Notes under the pieces: model-generated
The model's input: only the letters and a program-made list of their open reading frames with translations
The model's database searches: none
What the model was told of the DNA's origin: nothing
Position numbers and translations under genes: made by a program
Origin: Echinococcus granulosus
Lineage: Eukaryota > Platyhelminthes > Cestoda > Cyclophyllidea > Taeniidae
Assembly (NCBI RefSeq): GCF_000524195.1
Contig: NW_020170418.1
Coordinates: forward strand, 591,429 to 655,428
Direction of reading: 5' to 3'
Length of the DNA stretch: 64,000 nt
Shown: piece after piece, positions 40,101 through 52,100 of the stretch
How positions within the stretch are numbered: the stretch's first letter is position 1
Layout of the letters: every line of letters starts with the position of its first letter

Positions 40101-40288
40101 CAGCGTGTAAGCAGTTCGCCGAGGCTCTAGAACGAATTCTTCCTCGGAGCGCGTCGAGTGGTGATCTGACCTCGCTTGTAAACGGCGACGCGAAGCCAGT
40201 CATCCCCATCAAGTTTTTGGTTCGTGATGTTGCCGGCGGACTGCAGGCCTGGAGCGAGCAGATTGACAACAACCTCCCCATTTACTAG
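37199..40288 (+). CDS. MOCS3: MOCS3/Uba4 adenylyltransferase-sulfurtransferase
   Basis: E1-like enzyme that adenylates and then thiocarboxylates Urm1 and MOCS2A, supplying sulfur for tRNA wobble-U thiolation and molybdopterin synthesis in the cytosol. Predicted exons: 37199-37274, 37439-37531, 37727-37847, 37919-37993, 38194-38480, 38798-38860, 39298-39473, 39557-39604, 39676-39772, 39897-39995, 40065-40288. These encode 452 aa (human 460) with an N-terminal exon still missing. Landmarks in order: [12 protein letters not shown], nucleotide-binding [28 protein letters not shown], zinc Cys pair CFRC, crossover-loop Cys in CSDAGVLG, second Cys pair CKTC, then a rhodanese domain with LIDIRP..E..ICRL and active-site CRRGNKS, ending with VRDVAGG..AW. 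All catalytic cysteines are present. Introns after 38480 and 38860 require GC donors (GCAAGT) to keep the conserved reading. Convergent with SEC22, 427 bp apart; an AATAAA lies near 40517. Confidence 0.95.
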
Positions 40289-40715
40289 AGCCGAATTACC
40301 TATTTCAACCTCCTTCTTTTAAATGGAATAACTCTGCGCCTTTGGATAAAATATGGAAGTCAGTGTATTCACAGCGTCATCCTATCTGCCTTTAAGTGGT
40401 AGCACCTCATGGGACCACTCTGGGATATGGTAAAATGGACAGCACAGTCAAACGGGGTCAAGCCTCACGAACATACTCCCTACTTGAGTATCATAACAGC
40501 GACAGGAATGCCAAATAATAAAAGATCGATTTGGCGTGAAATAAGACGCTTTGAAAAAGCCATAAACAAGACATTATAGAGCATCATGCGTGTATTACTG
40601 CCAGGTCATGAAGCCTAGTCGAGAGCTGACAGCACCTCCTCCTCCCCCTCCACAGATCAAAAGAATGAGGTTGCAGAACCGGAGAGCAAAGGGGAAAGTC
40701 AGTAGTGCAAGCGTA
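40289..40715. other. Convergent spacer MOCS3 / SEC22
   Basis: 427 bp between two opposing stop codons, so it is mostly shared 3' UTR. An AATAAA at about 40517 on the plus strand could serve MOCS3. I see no clear signal for SEC22. Confidence 0.6.
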
Positions 40716-42055
40716 TTACCAAAGGAAGCGGAAATACAAAAAGGAGAGAAGGATTATAGCAACGGTAAAGATGATAAGGTACTTTGCAATTGAGCTTTGA
40801 AGGTTCAAGGATGCGGCGTTATTTCGGTAGTTGCGTGATAGGTCGGAGAGGTGGGTCGCCTGGACATCCAAGGCTAAAATGTTAAAGCACCACACTACAG
40901 GCTACTCCGTTTGTGAGTGTGGCAGTGACAATAACTAGTAAATGTGTTCAAGGTTCGAAGTTCACAGAGCACAATATCATCTAATGGGTTCGTGGGGAAT
41001 ATAGTGGTGTTAAATCGGAATAGTCACCTGTTAATGCTTCTCCACGTTTGAGGACATCATCAATATTTTGGATCATAATTCGTTGCACATCTTGCAGTGC
41101 TACATTTAATTGCGATACGTTGGATGAAACACGGGTGTCCGTATATTTCTGCTGCAGTTTCTGCAATTCACGATCTACAAGGAAACTGTCCCGATGGTGA
41201 GTTCATAGTATTCTGGGAATTTAAGTATTCGACGAGGAGGTTTCAGGATTAAAACGACGAATAAAGGAAGTTACCTTTAAAGAAACTTGAATGAATCTTA
41301 GTCAACTTAGTAAAACCGTAGAGCTAATCAACAAGTAAAATAAAAAGTGTTGGAATCTTAGCATACCAAATTCAATAAAACCATATGGTCGCGAAACAGT
41401 ATAAACATCGTTTGAATATTGGCCACTGAACTGATTGTGAACCTCCTCAAGGAAAGCGAAAGCTTTCTGTCTAGGAAAGTTCACTTCTGTAAGGATTAAG
41501 TAACAGATCCCAGATTCAAATAGGTAGTGGAAGTAGTACGTTCCAGCAACGAGCGAACAACGCGTTGGTGAAGACGGCACAAGTCTTCGAATCAGCATCT
41601 TGGCTTGATTCTGATAACTCACTAGGTTCCGACTTAACTGAGGAAAACCAATCAAAAAATTTAACTAACACATCTAAAAACAGCAAATGTGATTTCGGCA
41701 TTTTTGATTAGGGAACGCAAGAAATAGCTCCAAACACAAAACCGGGCAGGATGTCTGTAGCTCTATAAATTTACGGAGAAGCAAATTATAACGTAACACC
41801 TACCATAGCCACAATAGAATATCTAATTAACAGAGTGCCTAAATACACTGGGATAAAAAGTACTTTGGCAGTACATACTAAAACCATTCGGGGAAAAAGT
41901 AGTCTAACAAGTCAGAGCCATTTTCCCATTAAATAGATAACCGATTAAATATTGAAAATGACTATTGGAGAGCATTTTACCTCGGTATCTTCTTTTACCG
42001 AGGCTACCAGTGGAAGACCATCGGCGACACGCGAAATCAGCGTAAAGAGAATCAT
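40716..42055 (-). CDS. SEC22B: Vesicle-trafficking R-SNARE SEC22
   Basis: R-SNARE for ER-Golgi transport, tail-anchored in ER/Golgi membranes. Four exons in transcript order: 41981-42055, 41367-41637, 41028-41174 and 40716-40873, with ATG at 42055 and TAA at 40716-40718. Total 216 aa, against 215 in human SEC22B, so the gene looks complete. The longin domain occupies about residues 1-120 (starting MILFTLISRVADGLPL, with SPTRCSL, FHYLFE, CYLILTE and TVSRPYGFIEFD). The SNARE motif follows at about 130-188, with LQDVQRIM..NI.DVLKRGEAL holding the zero-layer Arg in KRGE, then LSRNYR. A C-terminal transmembrane segment (about 195-213; YLIIFTVAIILLSFLYF) ends FRFLW. The start is fixed by direct match to the family N-terminus. 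Divergent to KNTC1; an LTR-like repeat lies 580 bp upstream of the start. Confidence 0.97.
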
Positions 42056-45000
42056 TCTACTACAATATATGTCAGAACGTAGACGTGGAGGTGCGCTTGC
42101 TACATCAAGGTCCCCGCGACCTACACGAATTCGACCAATCACCCCCAACGCCTGAAATGTTAAACACACCTGTTTCGGACTGCAAAAAGGAGCTAAAAAT
42201 TGCCAGTAAAATGGAGAAAGGCTAATGAAGTGTATTGGTCTAACCGAAATCAACAATGACAAGCTTTTTTAAGAAGGGCTGACTAGTCAACAGTGAATTC
42301 TACCTTCAAGGTAGCGGCTCATTTTAATTATTAAGATTTGCTTACTAGTGAAAGGTTTACACAAATGAAAATGACACCAAGGTTTTGTTTGGCACTTATC
42401 TTAAGTTATCGTGATTTTTGCATGCAATTGCGGTTTGGATGCATGGAGCGCAATTTGGGAATGTCGGGGTTAGTGAGGTAGACAGGGTGGTAAACTATTA
42501 AGGTAGTTTATTGCATAGGAATGGGTTTTTCTTTATTAAATGTCATTGGCGAAACATATAAGGCGGTTGGGAAGAAATAACCCAGAGAATAAAAATGAAG
42601 TCATGGGGTTGTTCGCAGGCAACAACTAGGAAAGTGTAGCGTCCCGAGGCTTCCCTTAAGACGAAAGAAGGCGCAATACTCAAGTTGAGTATATATTTGA
42701 GCACAGAAAAGGTGTTTGGGCTGCTGGCATGGCCCGAAGGCTAGACCACCCAGCGTGGTACAAGAAGGCAAGTTCAAAAGTCCTCAAGTGGCGCCTCACC
42801 AATACCGAGGGATAAACCACCATCGTATTACAAAAGTGCACCGACCTTAACTTAATTTTGGATGGATTGGACATCTAGTAACCCGTCGCCTACTGACAAC
42901 AGAAAAATCCTCTAATTTTGTCGGCCACATCTATAGTTGAAGCCACTCTGAATCTCAATTGACCACGCCAGAGTGTGGGCGATTTTTAAATTACAGGAAA
43001 AAATGTGGATATACCCGGAGAGCCATATCGCCTGTCAGAAATAAAAACTGTTAATAGTGTAGAGTTCGTGCCGTTTATATGCTTAGTTTGGCAAGTAGCA
43101 AACCATCCCATAGTTGGAACGCCACCCTGAGATTCTTCTGCGTTGCCTACCACGGCGTAGTCAGTGCTTCGAAAACCCTTTACGAACTAGAAACGGTAGA
43201 CATCGAAATTTTATGTCAATGATGATAAATTCGCTCGCAGAGTCCGTAATGGACCACGACAAATCTATTGCATATGGAATTTAGCACTGTCCGCGAACCG
43301 TATTTATAAAGTGAGTTTTACTGTTGTCGTGATACTCAGGGCTGAGAAATGCTTTAAATCGCATGCATTCCGTGTCAGGTGTTATGCATAGGAACATAAG
43401 ACCTAAAACTTATATTCCAAGTCTGTTCATCCTAGCCATAGTCCTGCTTCATTGTACTGGATTACATTAATATCCTACGCATTACATAAGGTATTGCGTG
43501 CGCATGTAATAAACTTTTGTCTTTAAGTGCCACATTCAGATTTCTAGTCAGCTCATTCAAGTCGTACAAACTCAGGGAAGCTTTTGTAATTATTGGCCAT
43601 TAGCAAGGCATGAGACCAAGGTAATTTGCAAAGGTACATGGCAATTTAGCTCTTCTATAAGGAGTCTCTTGGGAGTTCAACCATCCACACCAGATGTCTT
43701 TCTCTTGTGAAGTTAAAATTTAGCAGCCGGGTAGAGGGGTAGATATAAGCTATTCTTAGGAGTCAGTTAGCTTGCCTTACTCGTTAATAAAGCACTTCAG
43801 ACGCTCTTTAGTTTGTATTTAAATATGCTAATATGAAGCATAACTCTGAAGACCCCCAAGTCTTTTATGAAGAAGAAAAAGTAATAAAGTTGGAGCAGAC
43901 TATGTGTTGCCGGTGTACAGGGGGGCAAAGCGTCTGCCGACTTGGCCCAGAGACCATTTACCTCGGCGGATTGCATGGGCCAAGCCCTAAATAGGCTCAA
44001 CACCAAAGTTCAGAGTCAAACAAATAATTAACATATTACTGTAATATGGTAATTGTTAGTGGAACTTTCGGTTTTGGTCGTGGTTCACTTAGGTACTCCG
44101 TCATTGTACTTTCATTTGGTAGCCAGGCTTTCGGGCGGTACCACCAGTCTCAAGCCCTGCCGTGAGTGGAATATATATGCATATTCTGCCCTAGCAGTGT
44201 AACTTTTTTTCCCATTTTCAGGGAGATCTCAGGGTGCTGCATTGATGGAGGTAAAAGCGAACGCTATCTTAAAGGACAGTTATCTTAATTTCTGCTACTG
44301 GGTGATAAAACTTATCATAACGGAAGAAGACCATGTGCTGCGGGTAGAAGAATATGTGACAACCGCTGGCAGGGGGTCCAAATATGACGTTTGACTTCGG
44401 CAACCACCCGGACGTGAACCATTCAAATAGTTCCTACCTTACCTGTTTGAATATACAATTTATGAGAGCATGCGATCCATCCAGCAATTATCTTCTTCAT
44501 CTAGACACAGGTGTCTGAATAGTACTGAGGTTAGAACAAAGTGAAAGAAATGAATAGGCGTAAAACTTCATCTTCAGGGTATTATATTAAGCTGCGTCCT
44601 AAGTTATATGACTCTGCATCAGGGCCAGTATTCCCGTGACTAGTGTGAAAATGCGTTATGGCCGGTACATTCCTTCGTCCCTCCAATACATACAAAACTC
44701 CAGATTTAGCAGACTTTCCAAAAGGGATTAGTATTGCTGCAGTAAAGTATCTCATCAGTTACATTAAAGTTTGAGGACAGGCACAACTAGCACTTTGGTG
44801 TTTTTCTTACATCACTGATTATATTATGGTGCTTGCCGAGGAATATTGACCATTAGGAGCACCCAGGACGAAGATCAACGGAAAAGGAGGGCTGCAAAAT
44901 GAGTCAGTTGCTTGTTTAACACTCAGTTTTGCTAACAATCCAGTCAATGGCCCTGCAACTGTACCCAAGCCAGGCAGTATGGAATTCGGACTACGTCAGT

Positions 45001-46147
45001 AGCCCCATCCACACTGCATGTTAACAATATGTATTCTGCTTAGGCGTTATGTCATCTTTCGTCTTCAAGGATGTCTTAGAGCTCTACATTATGGCCCAAC
45101 ATCAATGAACACCTAAAATGGGGACTGTAGTACTTATGTTTATTAAAATACTTTTTATGGAAGAAGGGGCAATCAACTAGAACCTTGTGATAGAGGCGCA
45201 GTTAAAGTCCTCCTAGGCCGAAAAGGGCTTAGTGTCCGGATCCGCCTAGACCTGTACTGATTCTCGTTCACTCTAAACAGTAAACATGTTTTAATCAAAT
45301 CAGTCTATTCGTACAAAGGGTATGAAGGCCAGGGAGGTGATAAAGGGAATATGCTGCAGGAACCATCCATTCAAGAGTAGATACAACCTGATAGATCTAA
45401 AGGATACAAATGCCTACGTGTAGAGCTAGTTGGAATAGTATGTATCTATGAATGTAAAGCTGCGATTTACTTTATAAATAATTTATTTTCAAGAGCCTAT
45501 TTCGCAACATTTAATGGCCAAATATTAAGAACTAAAAACTGCTGCTTAGATCCGATGTTATCTTGCCAAGGTCTAGTATTAGACCAAATCACATTTTATC
45601 ATTACTTTTGCCATCTTTGTTTATCTATCTCGATCAGCAGGAATAGATTTAGTTTGCGAGTTTTAAATGCCTCAGGTTTTGTGGTTTTTGCTTATGTTTA
45701 GTGAATATTGAAGTACATAACTTAACGGTCTCATCACTAGAGTTCCATTTTATTGTTCAAAAATAGGCGTTATATTCTTATCTGTTCTCAACTTTGGGTC
45801 TGCGGTGTTTGAGGGCCGCGTTCTTCCTAGCTTCGCTTAGTTGAATGTTGGCTAGCACTCTTGTTTGCAATTTAGACATTTCACCTTCAAGTGCATTCCC
45901 TTATGTTCAGATAAATGTCTCCTCTTCTAACTTGGTGGCTGTGTTCTGAAGTTACTACCACCCCATTATTCTTAAATTAATACGAACTAATTGGCTCTTG
46001 CCATAGGTGCAGCATCAGAATATTTTGCTCGTTTTTTGCCACTGTTGAGCGCTTTTTATGTAAGGACCATGTCTTTTATAGCACAGTTAGTTTTATGCTT
46101 CCAAATCGTACAATTTGTTTCTTTATGTACTCGGGTTTTTCTCTTAG
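42056..46147. other. Divergent region SEC22 / KNTC1
   Basis: 4.1 kb between SEC22 and the first KNTC1 exon I can support. It should hold both promoters and the missing N-terminal exon(s) of KNTC1. An LTR-like element sits at 42635-42832. A plus-strand frame open for about 58 codons after an AG at about 44220, ending with a TGA near 44395, has a protein-like composition but no resemblance I recognise. Nothing else is supported. Confidence 0.5.
42631..42836. mobile_element. Solo LTR-like element, copy 2, with AAAG target duplication
   Basis: The element runs 42635-42832 (198 bp), with the same TGTAGCGTCCC start and ATCGTATTACA end as the copy at 4876-5073, and the same orientation. It is flanked directly by AAAG at 42631-42634 and AAAG at 42833-42836. 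Different flanking 4-mers on the two copies argue for independent insertion rather than segmental duplication. No coding capacity. Confidence 0.8.
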
Positions 46148-49100
46148 AATGGTTTCATTAGCTGATTCACCGGACGGTGGGAAGTGGTATCAACGATGTG
46201 ATTTATTTGATCTGAAACGCCTAAAGGAGGTACTGATTCTGCAGGAAAAAACTGATATTTTAGGGCTCTGCCACTGACAGAAAAGTTTTCGCAGGAAATT
46301 TGGGTGATGTATACTACCTTGCTGATAGTCACAATTTCTGGGTTTTTCATCGGAACAATGAAATTTTGTTGCAAAACTATCTCAGTAAGTCCCTAAAGTA
46401 GAATGCTTACACTTATTTAAATAGAAGAAGGAATTTTTAGGGTCTACGAGTTATCTGAGTTGAATGCTGTGTTCATAGAGAGCAATGAGGACAAACTAGA
46501 GGTTTTTTTACCTGAAACAACTGAATTGCTGCAGCTTCCGGTAAGGTTCCACTTTATTCTCATGCAGTAGATGACTTTGGCGAATATTGTAGACGTCAAG
46601 GCTAAATCTTGGGCTGATGGTATTCACTAATTTGTGCTTAATACCTACTGTAGGCGCCGCTGACGTAATGATTTATACGGCCGATTCTAGGCTGATCATT
46701 TTGTCGAACATTACAAGACAGTCTTTTCACAATGCTGTTTTAAACAAAGATGTCGACTTTTTTGCAACTAAACTGCGGCACTCGGTCCTGAGAGAAAGCG
46801 CATCACCACTGGCATTGTTGTGTGCTACGAAACGACCTCAAATAGCTGTTACAGTTTCGTTAGTAAGTTTTATTTAATGCGATTTAACATAATCCTAGGA
46901 ACCACTTATGAAAGTAGCTACATTTGAGAACTCAATGACAAATATGTACTTGGAGCAGGATTTGTTGTGCTTTATGCATCTGGTGGAACATTCTTTGCTC
47001 TTTGTTAAGTACGAGTACATCGGATCAGGTTACTTCGCCGTACTTACGCGTCAGGTTTGCAATTAATGTTGTAATGGTTGTAATCACAGCACCAAATGCT
47101 TATCTTTAATGCGATTGCGCGCGTTTGTTGCGGGGTGTTATGTGACATTTCCAGCGTTATTGACTTCGCAATTAAACTGGAAAAGGAAGACGGAAGGTCT
47201 ATGTCATTCGATTTGTATACCCTTCATATGAGTTCGGATGGTCTCTCCTTTGAGGTGCGGACTTATCCCGCGTAAGATACAAACTGCTTAATCATCGCAG
47301 CCGCTTCTATTAATTAATTTTTCATCAGCGATCGTGACATTTTACGGTTTGACTTCGTCTTTACCGTAGACGGAAGCTGCGTATTTCCATGCCACTCACG
47401 ACACAGTTCTCGTCGATGTTTTCTCGAAATCATTTGAGTTCTGAACCAATTCTGGTAGAACAGGAGGGCATACATCTTAAAGTTTCCACCTTCTTGATAA
47501 CGGACCTGGCAGACCAGTATGTACTCTTGCCTTTTATTAGTTGAATAACAACTAAAGTTTGAAAGTCTTGGTGCAGGAGAAGAGGTTTGCTGAAGCTAGA
47601 CAATTTGCAATGCGACACAATCTAAGTACCCTCGTGAGTCCTTAATATTTATTCAATTTGCGAAACCTGTCTTGCATTACTGTCTGTGAGACGCATTTCT
47701 TCTTTCAGCTCATATCGCAGTTTGAGTTTTTGGCCTGTCTTGAAACTCTGGTGGCAAACGCAGAGAAAATTAGTGTCCCTCTTGATGCTGCGACAACTAA
47801 TATGGTGATTTCCGACTGTGACTCAATCTGTGAACGAGCTATCAAGCTTCTTGATGATTTTACGGTGCGTCCGGCCGCATTTCCCGTTAAATTTGTGAAG
47901 CCATCTTTGAATATTTCTAGGAAGTTATTCTGTTATGTGCTCTCCTTGCATAGTTTCGTCGTCAAACTGTTTCAAATCGCTCGCATTAATTTCAATGGTT
48001 GCATTTTATTTTTACGATGGCACCGTAGGAATTCGTTATATCTAGCCATTATCCGATTTTACTCCTTTTTTACTATCTCCCCTACCAGTTGAAAGATACC
48101 TGAGGTTAAAGTTTCTCGTTTAAGGTGTTGGAATCGTCAAAAGCAATTGTCCAATTGACGATAAGTGGCGTTATACCGTGCCTGGGTAAACAGCCCCATC
48201 TCTTGGAAAGAGTTTTTAATAAGGTGTGTTCATTATAATATTTGTCTTTTGGAATGCATCTAATTCGATCTATCTTCGTTTTTTTTTTCAGTTGCCACAG
48301 CATGCAGAAGCACGAGAGGTTTGATATTGCATTTTGTAATTCCTATCTGTGATAGACCGTTTCGACTGCACTAAAACGCTTGGAAGCATTTCGCAAGCTA
48401 CGAAAGTATCGAGATCTTAGGTGTGTATCACAGGTTTTTGTTTACATTTTTTGTGCTATAACGTTTTCTACTATGCATTAGTTTTTTTTTTCAGTTATAT
48501 TTCATGGAAGAAGTTTACTTCATCTAAAATTACGGCAGAGTTTGTTGAATGCTTCATCAAGTGGGAGGAATACAGTGATGGCTTTATGATTTGGCAAATG
48601 TTTAAGGTAAGGCAAAAATAATTTCATTCATTGCTTAGATTTTAGTATTTGGCTACTGGGATTTCTTAGAGATCTTACCAAGTTTTTATATCTTCTCATT
48701 CGGTACACATTTTAATATTTTGTTTTTTTGTGGGTGATTATTTATTAATTAGATCAAAACGTAATTTTTGGAACTTATTTAGAAGAATTAGTTCATAGGT
48801 GTAATTATGTGCCTGGTTTTTTTTAGAATATTCGTATATCATAGTGTGCCACGGTCGACGCAAATGCGTAGTTAGCGCTGTTTGAAGTGTATGTTGACTG
48901 AAACCAGCACACTCAAGCCGTTCAGTTTCTGTGAATGATAATAGGTTCGCGAATTTTCACTTTGATTGTTAAAATACCTTAAATGGTATTTCCTCTTGGC
49001 TTTCAGACGGATTTAACGTCGGACTTGACTTTGCATTCGGTTAATGCCTTCCTCTCCATCCTCTCACTTAAGCCACTCTCATCTGGTTGCGAAAATCCCG

Positions 49101-52100
49101 AAATTGAGGGGCTTTTGGTGGAGACGGAGAATGCATTGCATGTCTGGTTAGGTACAGAGTTGGTTCCGGCACTGGTGTCCAACTGTCCTTCTGCTTTGGT
49201 GAGTGGACTTTATTTCTTGTTTTGAATTTATTGCTTCATTTTCTACTTAAAGATCTCCCTTTGTTCTCAAAGTTGAGTTATTAGCTTTCACTCGGTATTT
49301 GGATGAGTTTACAAATTTGAATCACATCCTATGAATGATAGACTGGTTTACCTCTCTCCTATCCTAGCCACTCTTATCTAAGTGGTTGGTGAACCGCGTA
49401 AAGCGGCTTGAAGGTTCTATCAAGAGTTCTGGTGGCCATCATTATTTTGATTGGCCGGAGACTGCCATTACCTGGGCGGAGGGGCTGCTGAGCAAGGTCA
49501 AACCAGCATCTTGTCAAGATGAAGTGACATCGCAAGAAGAGGTGGACTTTCTTATCTCCGGTCTTTATAGTCGGAGTGCAGAGGTGGATCCTTTCTACGA
49601 CGTTCGTTGTCTTTTGTTTGATCTGATCACCATCAAGGACCTTCTTGATAAGTATGTCTGAGCATCTACATTTGGTCTCTTCAGAAATCATAGGTTAACA
49701 AAATAAAGAAATCAATCAGTGATTTTCTTTATATCCCTAGACCACCGTGCTAATCATTCACTGAGGTAATTTCTACAGCTTGGCAAACGCGTCACTCATT
49801 GTTCTTTTTGTTTGAACGGTACTCTACCACAATTACTCTATATTTTTCTGCATTTTATTGACGAGATTGTATAGTAATACCTTATAAATTCAATTGATGA
49901 AAAGTTCCGGGAATTACATATGCTAATTAAGAAAACGTTTCCTTATAATTTTATTGTCAGGCCAAGGAGTTGTGTCTCTAAACGAACAATCCAGCTTGAC
50001 AACCCGACTCACTCTTCTTTAGGTACAACTTTAAGCTGGATCTGGACAGCTGCGGGACTATGGATGCGAAATCGGTTGCATTTAAGCTTATGGATGTTGC
50101 TGTTACTTCACATAGTGATTCTGATAAAAACACGTCTCTGGTGGACCGAGTGGCCAATTTCATAAGGGTCAGCATTGGATTTCTTTCCCTTTTCATCTCT
50201 CAAAAACTCCCTCAAACTTGTTTCACAGTATTATTAGTAGTTTATACATAGTGAGCTTAAAACAGTAGCGAGGTACTGTTTGGTGTATTTACCTGGCGAT
50301 TTGGTTGTGGTATAGCCATCCAATGGTACTAACCTGAAGCTATAGCTTACCACCCTCTTAGTTAGATTTTAATTCTGTTTTTCCCAATATATGCGCATTT
50401 TCCTTGATGTAAAGTGCTAATTTTAGAGTTATTTCTTCATATATCCTAAATCCCATAAGTAGTTAAAATGGTTGGTTGGTTTGTCTGCCACCCCTCGGAC
50501 AGCCAATTTCCTATTTCCGATTATTATTATATGATCGGGATTTGAATTGTTAATCTCTACTGAATCGCAATACGAAGTTGTTTATCTATACGCTTCACGA
50601 TAGATATTAATACTCCCAACTGTTGGCTTTTATTTTCTTACGCGTTAGTAGCGTATCTTGATTTTAGACAAAAACCAGTTCTTTAAACGCACTTATTGCG
50701 TTGATAGGAAAGGGGTCTGCATGCTGACAGTGTCTACTGTGACTACTGTTTCGACCTTTTGACTGCGTTCAATTCGAATAAATTGTCCCAGACCACTGCA
50801 ACGTTCACGGTTGATGGGAAGCAATTGACTCCAACTGAATCGATCACCACAGCTGATTTGATTCACCGTACTTGTTTGGTTGCTTCGTGGATCACATCAC
50901 TGGACTATCGATGCAAGGTGGATGGATACACAATCCCTATTTTTTTCAATGAGGTTTTATGGGCCTTAAGCTCAACGTTATTCACTAAACTCTCTTCGAA
51001 CAAACAACAAGTATTGAGAGAGTTTGCATGCCATTCGACTTAAAGTCGTGTCATGATTGCAGTTTTGAGATTCATTATTTTCCCTATGCCTACACCCAGA
51101 TTGCCCAATTTCTGGCGAAAGTCACTCCGATGCCTTGGCCAGCTCAGCTCCACGTATTTGTGGACTCCGTTCTTGCTGACTGCATTCTGGGTCGGTTTGA
51201 AAGTGTGCACGCAGCCATACGGGGACTTTTACGTCGGTCTAATAGAGCAAAGGCCACCAGCATTCTTTTAAGGCGAGTGCACTCATTGCTACCATGTCCT
51301 CTTTTATCACTATTAGAGAGTTACAGATACTCATATCGACTATGAATTGGCGCCGCCAATGCCTTCCATTGTTCAAAACTGCACATAGAATTCTGTATAA
51401 GCTACTACTACTTATTGGCAGTAATTTTATCGGTGTGAGATGATAGTACTGCTGTATCCACGTGATCAGGTATGGGGTTGAACTGGACATGCGCCCCGGC
51501 TTCGGTCTGGCTCGCAGCCTGTTTGGCCTGTTGTTGCATGCGTCACCGCCGTGGATGCCTGCTCCGTGTTCGAGTCTACCTGTGTCACGTTCTCCTCGCA
51601 CCCGCCAAGAAGTGTTGGCGGACGCACTTCAGGTGGCGCGACTTCTTGCAGCGCCGAGCGAATACTCCACCGACTCCACTATCACTGCCTCCCACACACT
51701 GGCTCTCATCCACCTACGCCTCGCTCTCCACCAAACACTCCTCCGTCCCACCGATCACCTCCATGACGTTCACCAGCGTGTTCACTATCTTCTCTCCATA
51801 GTGTTTGAGGAGGTGCTTACCCTCGGGCGAACGGGTGGTCAGAGTTTCGTGGAGACTTTGTTCACCGAGGTCCTCCACGATCTGGCGGCGCTATGGGACG
51901 TAACCCGTTGCAGTTTTGAGTGTGTATGTCGAGTTTGTGGAGTCTTTTACTGGCCTTTTTATGAATTCAACGAAATTTTGTAGGAATTTTGTATTATGTG
52001 ATGGTACTATTTTAGGTCTTTTTTTCGATGGTTAAAACCGTAGCTTTATGATCACTGTTTTAACTTGATCGTTAATGTCAATGAAGAAATCAACCAGAAG

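Noticed and set aside
51472..51801. Plus-strand alternative frames over the KNTC1 exon 51470-51923
   Set aside because: They are out-of-frame readings of a GC-rich exon; only the frame starting YGVELDM fits ROD and the phase.
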